In this document: positions 1 to 11,571 of the stretch, in pieces
Layout: each line of letters opens with the position of its first letter
Numbering within the stretch: position 1 is the first letter of the stretch
Source of the DNA: Euglena gracilis
Lineage: Eukaryota; Euglenida; Euglenophyceae; Euglenales
NCBI GenBank assembly: GCA_039621445.1
Contig: CP154956.1
Coordinates: 47,783,291 to 47,847,290 of the forward strand
Length of the DNA stretch: 64,000 bases
Direction of reading: 5' to 3'
The notes under the pieces: model-generated
What the model was told of the DNA's origin: nothing
What the model saw: the letters and a program-made list of their open reading frames with translations, nothing else
The model's database searches: none
Position numbers and translations under genes: made by a program

Positions 1-62
1 TAGGCCGCACCAAAATTCTGGCCTTATTCAGGCTTGGTTTTCGGCCCAAGCGGGCCTGAATC

Positions 63-1009
63 TTACCCTCCCCCCCCCTATGTCCAACGACCAGTAAACC
101 CCCCCCCCAAATATAAGAAACCCCTCGCTATAAGAAACCCCCAAATATAAGAAACCCTTTGGCTGATTTTCAGCCGACACCCAAATATAAGAAACCCCCA
201 AATATAAGAAACCCCTGGGCTGTTGGACGCCAATCCAAATATAAGAAACCCCGGATTTTCACCATGGGTCACAGCAAATCTCAAGGCGCGATCAACACAA
301 AGATGAAGCCAATCTAGTCTATTGCTTCTTTGCAAAGCAAGAGTTCAGAAGCAACTGCTTTTTGGAAACACCTGTCCGTGTCACGACCCCCTTCCCCACT
401 GTTTGAATGGCAGTCAGACATGAGGACAATCCTACACACAGTGGTCACATGTAATTTGTTATATGAAGGAACCGAAGGAAGAAAAAGTTCTATTTATAAG
501 AAACCCTTGGGGCCGGCCTTCGACACCCAAATATAAGGAACCCCCAAATATAAGAAACCCTTTGGGCCGATCGGCCGACACCCAAATATAAGAAACGGGT
601 TTCTTATATTTGGGGGGGGGGGTTTAACCTCTGTCCTCCGACCGGGGGGGTGGTCGTTGGACATAGGGTAGTGACCAAAAAGGTGTCCTCTGACCGGGGG
701 GGTGGTCGTTGGACAAGGGGTCAAAAAAAATGTAGGCGGGTAATCGGGACCCCACCCCCCAAATAAGGTCAAATTTTCCCTTCCAGCGCTTTGCGCCGAA
801 AATTTTGGGCAATTTTGACAAATTTTTGTCCAAAAAGTGCCAAAAACGGCATTTTGGCCAATTTTTGACCGATTTGGGGCACAAAAATTTTCGGCCCGGC
901 GCTTCGCGCTGGGACCAAAAGTATTGCCAAACCTCCAAAAAGGTGTCCTCTGACCGGGGGGGTGGTCGTTGGACATAGGGGAGTCGTTGGACATAGGGGC
1001 GGGGGGTAA
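63..1009. mobile_element. Foldback (MITE-like) element with TTACCC termini, host of a nested element
   Basis: Both ends carry an inverted repeat reading TTACCC, a C-rich run, then CTATGTCCAACGAC (left end 63-91, right end about 975-1009 on the other strand). The core at 780-910 holds a second pair of inverted arms built from CCAGCGC / GCGCTGG and AAAATTTT. The motif GTGTCCTCTGACC followed by G-runs and GGTCGTTGGACA recurs at about 630, 682 and 943. There is no coding frame of note. Boundaries are by eye; the transposase family is unknown. Confidence 0.5.
95..626. mobile_element. Nested TA-inserted MITE with TAAACCCC termini
   Basis: The ends are inverted repeats of about 30 bp: TAAACC, a C run, then AAATATAAGAAACCC at the left, and its reverse complement ending GGTTTA at the right. 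The flanking TA on both sides fits a TA target duplication as in Tc1/mariner-type insertions. The motif AAATATAAGAAACCC is iterated inside (about 7 times). It lies inside the 63-1009 element. The same termini are seen at 29,824-29,984 and 58,004-58,231, so this is a family. No coding capacity. Confidence 0.6.
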
Positions 1010-1138
1010 TTGTAATTTTGTTCCCCAAGACCCTACATCCATCCATCCATTTGGTCGTTCATTTGTTCGATCATTTTCTAAAAGATTGTTTAGTTTTCCT
1101 GCAGTTTTTTTTGCAGATTTGTTGGGTTAGCTTTTGTT

Positions 1139-1666
1139 GGCAGCCATATTCTATTTGCCCCCCCCCCCCCCCGGGGGGCCAAGTGGAGTGTCCAGGGGGG
1201 GGGGGGTGACCCAGGTCCGACCCTTGGGGGAAAAGTTGGGGTTATTGATTGGGCAGGGTTGCGGTTACGGCTGGCTGGACGTCGGGATGCCATTTTTTTT
1301 AGGAATTTAGGGAGAATTTAGACCGCATTCTGGACCAAGTTAGGCAGAATTTAGGTCGAGGATCCGGGCAACTGCCGGCAGGTTCGGGGAGGGTTTGTGC
1401 TTATTTTAGGAATAGGGTTTGGGCTAAGACCGTCGTGCCGGGAAAAAATTTGGCTTAAATTTTGGCAAATCTAAGCCAAAAGTTAAGTTGGAAGTTAGGA
1501 CCCTGTTTTGGAAGATTTTTTTAAAACATATTTTGCTGGGGGAAAAATGTCTGAATTTGAGGGAGCGCGTGGGGCTGAAAAGTCGGACCTGGGTCATCCC
1601 ATGTGACCCCCCCCCTGGACCCCCCACTTGCCCCCCCCCCGGGGAGACAAGTAGAATATGGCTGCC
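1139..1666. mobile_element. MITE with 15-bp perfect terminal inverted repeats and 8-bp target duplication (hAT-like)
   Basis: GGCAGCCATATTCTA at 1139-1153 is repeated inverted at 1652-1666. The complementarity continues inwards for about 85 bp through C/G runs, CAAGTGGAGTGTCCAGG and GACCCAGGTCCGAC. The flanks are CTTTTGTT (1131-1138) and CTTTTGTC (1667-1674), 7 of 8 matching, which suggests an 8-bp target duplication typical of hAT elements. No transposase is encoded, so it would be non-autonomous. Confidence 0.6.
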
Positions 1667-4600
1667 CTTTTGTCGTTTTTTCAGTGTAGCCCTCCCCTGT
1701 TCCCGACTTTGTTCAGACGGGAAGGGGGGATGGGATGGATTGCATATGAACAATGCACAGACCTTTTACAGAAACAGAGAAATGATCGCCACTTTCACTC
1801 AAGGAGAAACGGGATATTTTATATTTTACATATTTTTTTTTGCACATCACAGCACAAAAACACTGCACAATAAAAAAGGTACCTTGTTCACACTTTTGTC
1901 TTCCCCAGGCTTGGTCCTGGGACTGTTGCCTTGCCGTACGATTGAATTGGTTTCAGCCCTCCCCAAGGAACCATAAAATACAATGGTGTGGATAGTTGGG
2001 CAGTGGTGATGACTCTCTCAGGCCAGCTCGTCCTGCTGCTGTTGAAGAGGGATTGTTCTGTTTGGGCATGTGCATCATGTGCTGTGCTGTGGTGTGCTGT
2101 GCTGAGCTGCCGAGATTTGTGACCGACATGGATCATCATTCTGTGTGCGTGCCTCCACCATTGCCCTGTATTGAAACAAATGTTGAACGTTGCAGGGTTT
2201 TCCCCCACCTTCAAACGGGGCTTTTGGTGTCAAATCAGAAACAAACCCAGACAATATTCAAACACAGAAAATGTTCCCTTCAAAGGAAACAGATCTCCTT
2301 GGACAAGTCGAGCACCCCCGCCACCCCAATGAACAGTTGCCTTTCCTGACTGACCATAGATAATTTATCAAGGAGATGTTCCATTCCAGAATAAACCGGA
2401 ACAAGCCAGAATATTCTAAAGTAACCGGAAAAAAACCTTCAGCCAACCCTATGAAAATTTAAAAGTGCAATTAGTTTGGGCCATTTCTCAAACATTTTAC
2501 AAGGGAACAAGCATGGTTTTCCCCTATTTTGTTGCAGAAAAAACTGCCAAATCTCGCCAAACTTTACAAGTTTTTTTTTTGCAGTTTTTGGCTTTATTTG
2601 GCAATTTGTTTATGTTTTTGCTTGGAAATGGTTTCAACTGAGAAAAATTACTCACTTTGACCTCATTTTCCCTCATTTTTGGGGGTTTTTTTTGGCCAGC
2701 GAATGCCATATTTATGGAATCAGCTTGTTCCCTGAATCATAAAAACCAAGATTTTTGGACTTTTTGAAGAAAAATCGAAGACGATGGTCCAAATAATCCA
2801 CCAATGTTGCAAATGGAAGATGCCGGAGGAAGAGTGCAGAAAAATACCCAAGTCCATTAAGGCAAAAAGTTACCAGAATAACTCGAATCAATTCCGGAAC
2901 ATTGGGAACAATCCGGAATAAAACCATTGAATTTTAATAAATGACAAATTAAAATACCTCCTCCCTCTGGAGATTTATTTTGAGTTTGTTTGTAATGCCT
3001 TAGTCTCAGTTTTAAGTCATTCAGCTCCACCGCCATCAAATTATGAATAAAAAGCACCCCAGGGGTAGGGGCTCGACTGCAGCTAGTCCAAATTTGGCTA
3101 GTGGAATTCCTAGAAGACCCTCCCTCTGGGGGGGGGGGGGTCTGCTAACAGGGTTAGCCGGTGAAACTTTTTTTCTCGATGACTGGCAGGAAGCGCCGGT
3201 CATTTTTTTTGACCCCCTAAAACCTGCCAAAGGCCCCCATTTTTGGCAGTTTTCGGGATTTTTTTTAAAAAAATTTTCAGCCAAAAAAAGCACATTAAAA
3301 ACCCCATTTCCATCTCCATCGGATATTTTTTTTTCCAGTCGGGGGACCCCTCCCCCGGGATAGATTGGCTTTTTTTTGTAATGGCTAGTTAGTGCCCCCC
3401 CCCCCCCAAGTTGTTAAGCAGAAGCCTGCCTGGCGATGCACTCACCGTCCTGACCGTTGGAGGTTGGCTCCCCCTTCTGTCCTCCCGGAATTGGCCCATG
3501 GCAATTTTGGGGTGCAATTTTTGGAATTGCCTTTTGACCCTCCGGCCTACAGGTAGGTGTTGGCAGAAGTGAAACCTGCAGATCCACGTTGTTTTTGTAT
3601 GACTCTTCTGCGATGTCCCAACTTCGCATTGTCGCAACTTTCTGCTGCTGAATCTCTCCTTTTTGTGTGTTCTGACCGGTTTATCCACTGGCAATTAAAC
3701 AGCACCAATGCACTGTCACACACAGCTGGGCTTTCCATTTTTTTTCTTTTCTGAACACTGGTTGGATACAACCCCATGCCAGTACCTGGGTAGTTTTCAT
3801 GCACTCTCCAGCACAAAGCGCCAGAAGTGCGAAATGCATGGTATGAAGAACATATATGTTTATTCACCCCCCTGGGAACCCTGGACCGCCTCAGAAAGGA
3901 TTGGGCAGTTTTCACCCCTCTCTGCTGCACAATTTGTTGCCCCAAACTTGTGCCGCAATGATTTGCTGGGGGGGGGGTTGAATGAAAAGAGGGAATGGAA
4001 TCCGTACGGGTGGTTGTGGGGTTAACCCCCCAACCACCCCCATCCTAGTGGATGGAGGGGTCCGACCCCCCACCTTTTCCCATTTTCCCAGAGGTGCCAG
4101 TTGTTAGGCCAAACTTTCTTTGGCACCAAATTTTCCTTGTACAGGGGTTAGCGGAAGGTTTCAAAAACCCTCTCCTGCATGTAAGTGGGGACGTCAACCC
4201 CCCCCACCAAGCAGCCATGGGAAAGGGCAAGGGCAGAAATTGATAAAAAAAAATGATCAATTGATGTTGATTTTTGCTGGTTTCCCTCAATTTCTACAAT
4301 TTTCTCCAATTTTATGCAGTTCCCCCCCCTTTCTTCCTCTTGTCGGTTTTGGGAATCCCATCAACCATCTTTTTTGAAATATGTGATTGTGGTCTAACAA
4401 GTTGGATTTATGTATTTTATTTATTTATTGTATTTTTGCTCTCCAGGTGTGACCAAAAAAGCCCCCCATTTTTTTTATGTTCGGGCAACTTGCTGATTCC
4501 TAAAATGCTGATCTTCGGCCCAAAGTTTTCAGAAACTGGAAAACAGTTTCCCTGAGGCACAACAACTTTGTCTCGGGGAAAATTTGCCTCAAAACGCGAC

Positions 4601-6410
4601 AGTTTTCACCAGTAATTTTTTATTGAGTTTGGATCTCAATTTCAATTCTCTGCAATTTTCGCTTTTTTTGCAAATTTCCTGACGGCCTCTGATATCGACA
4701 CCCCCCATGGGGGCCCAGGGAAAAGTTCCCCCCCCCCCGGGTCGCACAGTGAATTGTGCTCCGGACATGTTCTTTGATTTTGCATCATTTTCAAGATGTT
4801 TTGATTTTTTCGATTTTCTGTAAAGGCCTAAAGTTGGCCTAAAAATGGCCATTTTTCAGGGGTGAAGGTGCAGATGTTCGGCCTCAGTTCAGCCTGGGGA
4901 CCCAAACACGTTTTTTTTGTGTTGTTTTTTTCGTTTTCAATTTTGGCAAATTTTGCAGGGTTTTTTTGCTGGTTTTTTTTTGCTGGTTTTTTTTTTGTAT
5001 TTTTCCCGGCGTTTTTGGGTTTTTGTTGGAAAGCTTTTTGACTATGAAAAATTCCTCGTTTTGGCCCCAATTTCACCCCGAGACCAAAAATGTTTTCAGT
5101 TTTTTTTTGTCATAATTTGGTCAACAAAATGCTTATTTTGCATGCAAAACGTAAAAATTTTCCTGGCAGAGCCAAAATTTTTCCTAAGTCCTGTACAGGA
5201 GAAAGCGTTATCCAGGGGGAGCTCCTAAAGGATTCGACATGCAATTTGCATTTTTTGTGTTTTTTTGCGTCGCATTTTTTGATGGTCTATGTTGGGTCCC
5301 CTCCCCCTCCCCCCCCCCCCCCCGGCATTGGGTCCCAGCTCCCAGCCAACCCAGGCAATTTTCCCTTGAAATGGCCATGGGGCATTACAAGTGGGTCCGG
5401 GGACTGGTTCAAAGTTAAGCCTGTAGTTTGGGTGAAGAAGTCTTCCCCCTCTTTACAGTGGTTCTGAAGGAGGTCGTTAAGGTGCTCAACTGGGTGCCTG
5501 CTGTGTGCTGGCACCCCACAGCACAAGGCACCCCCAGGAAAAGAGATTTGACCAATGTCTGCAAGTTTGTTTCTTTGATTCCCCCCCTCCTAAAGAAGGT
5601 TGCGTACCTGAGTGGAGCAGTTTCTGGGTTTTTTTTTTGGGCCGGGGTCTGGAGAACAAGTTTTTTCCAAACGTTTTGCTTTCCTTTGGAGAAGGAATGT
5701 GGTCCATTTCCATCCACAGCGGAGTGGAAGGCCCTGGGTTTTGACTGTGCTTGCGCAAGCAAATCAGTGCTAAGCGATCCGCTGATGCACTCGTGCCCCC
5801 AGAGAGGGAGGAGGGGACCGACCTCCGCACCCGGGGGTGGAGCGCCACCGCCGCCCGGAAATTGCACGGCGGACCATCGGCTTTCCGTCCGATCGCCCTC
5901 TGCGCCCAGCCCTGAGTCATTGCCCACAGGGTCACGTCCGGTGTGGCGACCACCTTCTCCGAAAAGCTGCCTCCAGGGCGTTTTGGGTCTGCCTCACTGC
6001 AACAACAGCCAGAGCTTTCGCCTTGCCTCTCGGTTGGTGTGACTGTCAGGTCGTATTTTAGTCGGGTGCCGACCCCACCCTGGGACAAGAAGCCTTAGTG
6101 CAACTAAGGGGGACCACCCACGCAAGCCGTGGGGCCACGTACTCACGTGGCAGCCAGAAGCGGTGACCACACACCATTTGTGACGATTTTAGGTGGTGTG
6201 TGGCAGTGGTGGGAACGTCGCCAAAGCGAGGGTGCCCAAGGCCCTGAATAGCTGTCGCTTTGGTGTCCGGGTGCCCCAGAGGGTCTTGACTAGCCCACCC
6301 GGGTACCCCTGGTGGCCTTGACCAAACCGGCCCACCCCTGTGGCCAAAAGGGAAAATAAAAAAAATGGGGGGAGCGAGGGGAAGACAGAGGGAACCCCCC
6401 ATCAGGCACC
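1667..6410. other. No recognisable gene; homopolymer-rich unique and repeat DNA
   Basis: I see no domain, RNA gene or intact element here. Runs of 8 to 16 G or C and of 8 to 10 T are frequent (for example 3127-3140, 3393-3407, 5308-5325). The longest open frame is 5428-6042 on the plus strand (204 codons, no recognisable motif). A short near-perfect palindrome built on GGGTGGTTG / CAACCACCC lies at 4008-4039 around GGTTAACC. Confidence 0.5.
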
Positions 6411-6527
6411 TACGGCCGACCAGGGCCGACCAGGGCCGACCAGGGCCGACTATGGTTATCAGGACCCCCGTAGGTGGGGGTTCCGACCAGGGCCGACCAG
6501 GGCCGACCAGGGCCGACCAGGGCCGAC
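6411..6527. repeat. 10-bp minisatellite, unit CAGGGCCGAC
   Basis: Two blocks of the unit CAGGGCCGAC (6411-6450 and 6484-6527) are separated by a unique 33-bp stretch. The same unit recurs at 7255-7292. No coding role is apparent. Confidence 0.85.
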
Positions 6528-6601
6528 TTGCATGTGGTTGGCCGACCGAAGGGGAATGGATGAAGGAATTCGGCAGCTTTCCCTCTGGAACAAGCACCTC
6601 T

Positions 6602-6652
6602 GATGATGCTGGGCGATGCAGGGCGATGCTGGGCGATGCTGGGTGATGCTGG
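6602..6652. repeat. 10-bp minisatellite, unit GATGCTGGGC / GATGCAGGGC
   Basis: About five tandem copies of GATGC(T/A)GGGC, with one further copy near 6693. The same unit, with A at the variable base, is repeated at 7043-7108. Confidence 0.8.
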
Positions 6653-7042
6653 ATTTTTGGAGACAGAGGTGGGGTTTTTTTTTTTGTTGTTCCGATGCTG
6701 GGCGATGCTTTTTTTTTTGGATGGCTGAAGTGGGGTCCATATTTGGGCCTATACTGCTGGGTACACCCTCCCTCCCCCGCAGACCACTCCAGCATGCCCT
6801 TCATGTCTGCCCCCCAAAGGCTTTTGCTGACTAGCCTCTCCTTCAGTGGAGGAAGCTGCGTGGTCGGGAGAAGCACGACTGGCAGTGGTTGCTGCTGCTG
6901 GAGAGGCAGCGGTGGGACTGGCTGGAGGAGCTGCGTGTACTGGAGGGTGAGGTGGTCGTGTTTGCAGTACCCTTCCAGTGCCCCTGCTGTATTTGTGTGC
7001 CTGAATTTTGGTCTTCGGTTATAGGGTATTATTGGATGGCTC

Positions 7043-7292
7043 TAGGGTGATGCAGGGCGATGCAGGGCGATGCAGGGTGATGCAGGGCGATGCAGGGCGA
7101 TGCGGGGCCCAAAGGGGTGGGTGACCGAAGGTGCTTGCCAATGGAGGCCTTATGGGGCACTTCCTTTTGATCTTGGCGAGACAATTCAGAAAATCATTGC
7201 ATCCCTTCACATTTTTTCTGTGGCGGATACCCCCACCTATGGCCGACTATTTGCCGACCAGGGCCGACCAGGGCCGACCAGGGCCGACCAGA
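7043..7292. repeat. Second minisatellite pair: GATGCAGGGC block (7043-7108) then CAGGGCCGAC block (7255-7292)
   Basis: The two units seen at 6.4-6.65 kb reappear here in swapped order, so the region reads block 1, block 2, spacer, block 2, block 1, all on the same strand. Between the blocks there is no recognisable gene. Confidence 0.75.
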
Positions 7293-8574
7293 GCACCAAA
7301 ATGGGAAGTGACCATAGGTGTGCCCCCCATGGAGACCAGCAGCAGAAAACGCGACTCCGATGCCTCTGTAGGGGGGCATGGCGCTTCGTGCGACCGCCCG
7401 GGGGATATGGCAGGGGGGCCTTCGGGCTCGCCGGCCTAGTAGGAGCGCACCCCCCAGCAACCCAACCCCAAAGGGGAAGCCAGCAGAGAGGGACCCACCC
7501 GCGAGGCAGCGGACCGCCCAAACCAACCCCGGACAGGGCATGGAGCGCAGGTACCAGTATGTAAGGAACTACTGGTACCCAGCAGCACACTACCCACCCG
7601 CCACCCGCCCTAAGGCCGAGATTTGGTGACCCGGGTTTACCTAAGCCGCGGGACCGTGAGGCCACATTGGAATTTTTCAAGTCATGGCGTTGTGCCTGCG
7701 CCATGCATCCCCCACACAGAAAAGTGGGAAGAGGGCAGGAGGCAAGAGCAGCACTGGGGCGCAAGGGTGTAGACCCACCCACGGGAACCACACCAACTAC
7801 ACAAGGTGAGTGTATGTCCCTACAGCGCTGGAATTACACCAGAGTTACTCACCCGGCCAGGGGGAGCAACAAAAGAGGACTGGTGTAAGGGGTCCCTGGC
7901 CACTCACCACGCAGCAAACTGGGCCAGAAGCGAAGTTAGCGCTGGCCATAAACAGACAAGAAGCTTTAGTGCAACTAAGGGGGGCCAACCTTAAGGGGGC
8001 CAAAGTTTACATGTTAAGAATTTTGGCGGCCATGTGCACAAGGCCAAAGGCCAACTCTAGGGGGGGGCCAAGTTTGCATGTAAGGAGGAGGGGCCAAATG
8101 GCTGGAGGGGGGGGTGCCCAAAAATTGAAACTGCAAAACATGCCCCAGAAATGCAAACTGCCAAATATGCAAAAAAAAATCATTTCTTGGCCCAGCCCTT
8201 TTTTTTTCCATTTTGCACCTCTAATTTTTTTTCTTCAGAAAACGCTACCATCCAGTCTCCCAAAGGGCGGCTGGAATATACATAAAACCCATCGTTGTTG
8301 GAGATGTTTGGTGTCCAAGGCTTTTTGGAAAACAGCTCCTGGCTGGCTTGACCCCCCCTCAGGGTGGAGAAATTAAGCGACGCCCTGGTTTGCCCACATA
8401 CAATCAACAAGCGCTGGCAGATGCAGATATGCAGATATGCACTTCAACAACTGGGCAAATTAAAATGAAAGCACCTGCAGGCAAGAGTGGAAAACAAAAT
8501 AAACGCTGCATGAATGTAAAGAAAAATGGAGGGAAAAGAAGTTGGGAGGGGGGATGAGAAATTGGGGGGGTTCC
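7293..8574. other. No recognisable gene
   Basis: Only short unrecognised frames are present. A short motif, AAG(C)CTTTAGTGCAACTAAGG-like, is shared by 6090-6112 and 7960-7983, which suggests dispersed repeat DNA. Confidence 0.4.
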
Positions 8575-8880
8575 TGTTTAAGAGCAGTCACCAGGCTGTT
8601 TTTTTTACCAACCCCGGGGGGGAGGGGGGTCTGGAGTGCCTGTGAGTGCCTGCCCAGGCAGGCACGACTCCCCCTCCCCGGGGGGGTCGGATTTCGGCCT
8701 GTTCCCAGGCACATTCCTTTGAAAATAGGCCATTTTTGGCTCCCCGGCGCCTTCAGCGCTGGGTCTGTGCTGGGGAACTTTTGGCCGTGTGCCCTACCCC
8801 CCCCCTCCCCCGGGGGGGTCGGATTTGGTGTGCCTTGGAGTGCCTGCCCAGGCAGGCACCGCCCCCCCCCCCCCGGCCTT
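8575..8880. repeat. GC-rich foldback repeat, two direct copies
   Basis: Two copies of a unit contain CCCCGGGGGGGTCGGATTT, a run of TGCCT motifs, and a near-palindrome with arm GTGCCTGCC at 8646-8665 and 8840-8859. Related sequence recurs at 10,345-10,665 and at the right edge of the window from about 63,740. No protein is implied. Confidence 0.6.
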
Positions 8881-10079
8881 ACCTTCAATCATGGCCCAGG
8901 CCAAGCGCCTGGGGGGGGGGGGTACCCGGTTCGATCCCGGGTCGCTGGTTCCAGTTGGTGGCCTTAGGGGGACAGGAGGGGTAACAGCCTTTTTCCGACC
9001 AGCCCAAATTCTAGCCTCTGAGTTGGACCCCTGAAACCCTGGGCGATATGGAGCAATTGCAAGATGAAGTTGGAGGCTCAGGGTTCAATGGCTTTTGCCT
9101 AAGCCGTTGTCAAAGATGGCTCAGTCTCATTCAAGATTCCTGACTAGAGCCAAGGTCGAGGCGCTCGGGGGGGGAAAAAAACTACACCTCGAAGGCAGCT
9201 TCAGGAGCAAATCAGGAGCAAATTCCCTCCTCCCGCCATGTCATTGATGTGGCCTCTTTGCCCTTTCTCTCTGTCCTCCCCTCTCTCTCATCACAAAACG
9301 TGATGCGTTGGGTTTCTTGAACATGGTGAATGCAAGCAAACCGTGTTTTGTTCTGGCGCAGAGTGAGCATCATTTGCCTTGGGTCGGGATTTTTCAAAGG
9401 TTGGCCCCCGGGGGTTTGGGTGGATGGGTGCCGGACCATCCCGGGGGAAAAACTCGACAAAATGACAAAATGACAATATAACCCACATTTGCCCCTCCCC
9501 CAAACCCCTCCCTCCCTCCAGTCTCAATTTTTTCTTGTTTGTTTGTTTGCTTGTTTTTGTGTCAAACACCCACTGGGTTTTGGTTGATTGTTTTCAAGGG
9601 AAAAAGAGCTTGCCTCCCTCCTGCATTTATACCTCCCCCCTTGCTTAGGCATCCCCGGGTTCCCCTCCAGGGTTTTTTTTTAGTCTTGGACCCTGGGAGT
9701 GGGGGTAGGGTAGGTAATTCCGGCCGAGCCCCCCCCCCCCCCCCCCGGGGGTCCCCCCGGAGGGGGGTGGGATATACTTTTCGCACCGAAAATTTTTGAA
9801 AAAGATGCTATATTGGCATTTTTCGGGGTTTATGGCCATTTTAGGGGGAAAGTGGGTGGGTCCCCGGACCCCCCCCCCCCCCCGGGCCCCCCAGGGGTGG
9901 GGGGGTGGGTGTTTGGTTGGGGGACCACCCGGTCTTGAAAAACCCCTGTTCCCCCCAGTTCTGACCCCCTTTTTTGAAGGCCATCTTCTCGGGAGGCTCT
10001 TTTTTGTGTGTGGCTTTGAAAAATTTGTCGAAATTTTCGAAAATTTTGGCTAAACCTCTACTTTCCGAACCAGCTCCGT
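8881..10079. other. No recognisable gene; long C/G tracts
   Basis: Contains C/G runs at 9729-9746 and 9870-9885 and purine/pyrimidine-rich DNA. At 8937-8955 the bases around GGTTCGATCCC resemble a tRNA B box, but I find no fitting acceptor or anticodon stem. Confidence 0.4.
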
Positions 10080-10210
10080 AAAAATCCAGCCCCCCCTTTC
10101 ACAGCACTGCACCAAGATGGGACCTACTTCTTTGCGCCGGCTGTTGTTTTGTGTTTCTTTGTGGGGGGTTCCTTCTTACTGCTTTTTCGCGCCGACAGCT
10201 GGCTGACATA
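10080..10210 (-). repeat. Stray DIRS-type terminal repeat (element D family), inverted
   Basis: On the minus strand this reads GCGCGAAAAAGCAGTAAGAAGG, CCACAAAGAAACAC, then GTAGGTCCCATCTTGG. The same sequence occurs on the plus strand at 14,515-14,650 and in part at 18,180-18,230 and 18,370-18,460. It looks like a terminal or internal complementary piece of a DIRS-like element left behind here. Confidence 0.5.
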
Positions 10211-10261
10211 AGCCCTGCTTAACGAAAGAGTTTGGCAACAGCACCAAAAAGCCGTCCGGAA

Positions 10262-10345
10262 GCCGACGTAGGAAGGCGGACGGGGGGGCGGGCAAGGCAT
10301 GGCCTCACAATGTCTTTGTGCTCCGCCCTCGGTGTCCCTTCCAGG
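10262..10345 (-). repeat. Stray DIRS terminus (family of elements A and B), inverted
   Basis: Read on the minus strand it matches the left ends at 47,617 and 52,926: GGAAGGGACACCGAGGGCG, GCACAAAGACATTGTGAGG, CCATGCCTTGC. No adjoining coding region of that family is present, so it is a solo end or a remnant. Confidence 0.6.
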
Positions 10346-10667
10346 CTTGTGCTTAGTCGGGTGCCTACCCCACGGGGGGGGGGGGTGGGTGCTAGGGGCA
10401 GGCACCCCATAGCACCCGATCCGACCCCCCCCCGGGGGGGGTAGGGTTTCGGGGGGTGCCTGCCCCTAGCAGGCACCCCCCTCAGACCCCGGCGCCGAAG
10501 GCGCCGGGGGCCCGGCGCCGAAGGCGCCGGGGGCCCGGAAACGGCCATTTTCAATGAAAATTTTCTGGGTCCGGCCCGGACCCCTATCCCCCCCCCGGGG
10601 GGGGGGTGTGCCTGCTAGGGGCAGGCACCCTATAGCACCCACCCCCCCCCTCCCCCCCCGGTTGGTA
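10346..10667. repeat. GC-rich foldback with tandem GGCGCC-GAA-GGCGCC hairpins
   Basis: Inverted GTGCCTGC / GCAGGCAC-like motifs flank a core with two tandem perfect hairpins, arms CCGGCGCC and CCCGGCGCC with GAA loops (10,489-10,507 and 10,511-10,531). It is related to the 8575-8880 repeat. Confidence 0.6.
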
Positions 10668-10832
10668 AGCACAAGCATGGTCCCTTCCTCCCTTGTCGGT
10701 TTTCCTCGAGGGAGTACGAGACGAGGAGTGCACAGCACAAGTCGCTGCTTACCTGTGAGGGCGTGTCCTTCGCGCTGTCATGATTGTTTGGGTGGTTGAG
10801 TGGGGGGCCAGCTGCAAACCCCCATGGGGTCT

Positions 10833-11159
10833 TCATTGAGGCTGGGAGGCTGGGTTGGAGCTGGCCTCCTCTCCGAATGCTGGCAAAGGAAAACAAAAAA
10901 CAGAGTACTTGAGGTGGGGGTCCCCAACCCCGGTGTGGTGGCGCCGCACATGGTACACCGAGAGGCATTTTTGGCAGCGGTATGCTGCCTCGGTGCCCAT
11001 GTCCAAATTACATTCAGGACAGGTGAGGGTATCATACAATGGTCGCAAAATGTGCAGGGCGTTCAAAGCAGCGACTTGTGCTGTGCACTCCTCGTCCCCC
11101 CCCCGTCCGCCTTCCTTCGTCGGCTTCCGGACAGGGGGACGTCGTTCTGTGCACAGCAC
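10833..11159 (-). CDS. Possible small Cys-rich protein (zinc-ribbon/RING-like), hypothetical
   Basis: This 109-codon minus-strand frame contains CPEC, then after 11 residues CQKC, followed by a Tyr-His and a His-His pair, a spacing compatible with one zinc-binding module. It lies inside DIRS-like element C, where other DIRS elements carry RNase H or recombinase genes. Its 5' part overlaps the internal complementary region, so the natural start is unclear. I do not recognise the protein. It could be a captured host exon or a chance frame. Confidence 0.3.
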   Translation of the reverse strand: MLCTERRPPVRKPTKEGGRGGDEECTAQVAALNALHILRPLYDTLTCPECNLDMGTEAAYRCQKCLSVYHVRRHHTGVGDPHLKYSVFCFPLPAFGEEASSNPASQPQ

Positions 11160-11571
11160 AGGTCCCTGCTTGCCTGCCTTTGTCAGTTACCCCCTGCAAA
11201 ATCTCTGTCCAATTCTGTGTGTTGTGGAGGGTCAAATAATAATAGTTCTCACACACAACAATCAGGAACTCAAAACATGTGCAGCACAGTGAGAAACAAA
11301 AGAAAGGAAAATACACATCACCACCAAAGAAGCGCTGGCAAGCGCAAAGGCAGTACAATTCCTCCTCCCACACATTCCAAACGGCTGCACACTGACAATT
11401 TAAACAGATGCTTCCAGCACAGCCTGGTGCTGGAAGAAAGGGTCAAAAATACCCACCATCAACCAACCAGTTCTTCAACAACTGGGGCCCCCCATCCTTT
11501 GTTGCTGGCATCCGAGGTGAAGGTGTACTGCAAATTGTTCTGTGGCCTGAATGTTGGTGGGATGGGGTTCC

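Noticed and set aside
5428-6042. 204-codon frame, considered as a host exon or RT relic
   Set aside because: No RT, RNase H or other motif could be identified, and frames of similar length exist on the other strand.
6058-6876. 272-codon minus-strand frame
   Set aside because: It runs through both minisatellite blocks and is made of their repeat translation.
8881-8960. tRNA-like B box (GGTTCGATCCC) after CATGGCCCAGGCCAAGCG
   Set aside because: No acceptor stem, anticodon arm or correct spacing could be drawn; at most a tRNA-derived SINE fragment.
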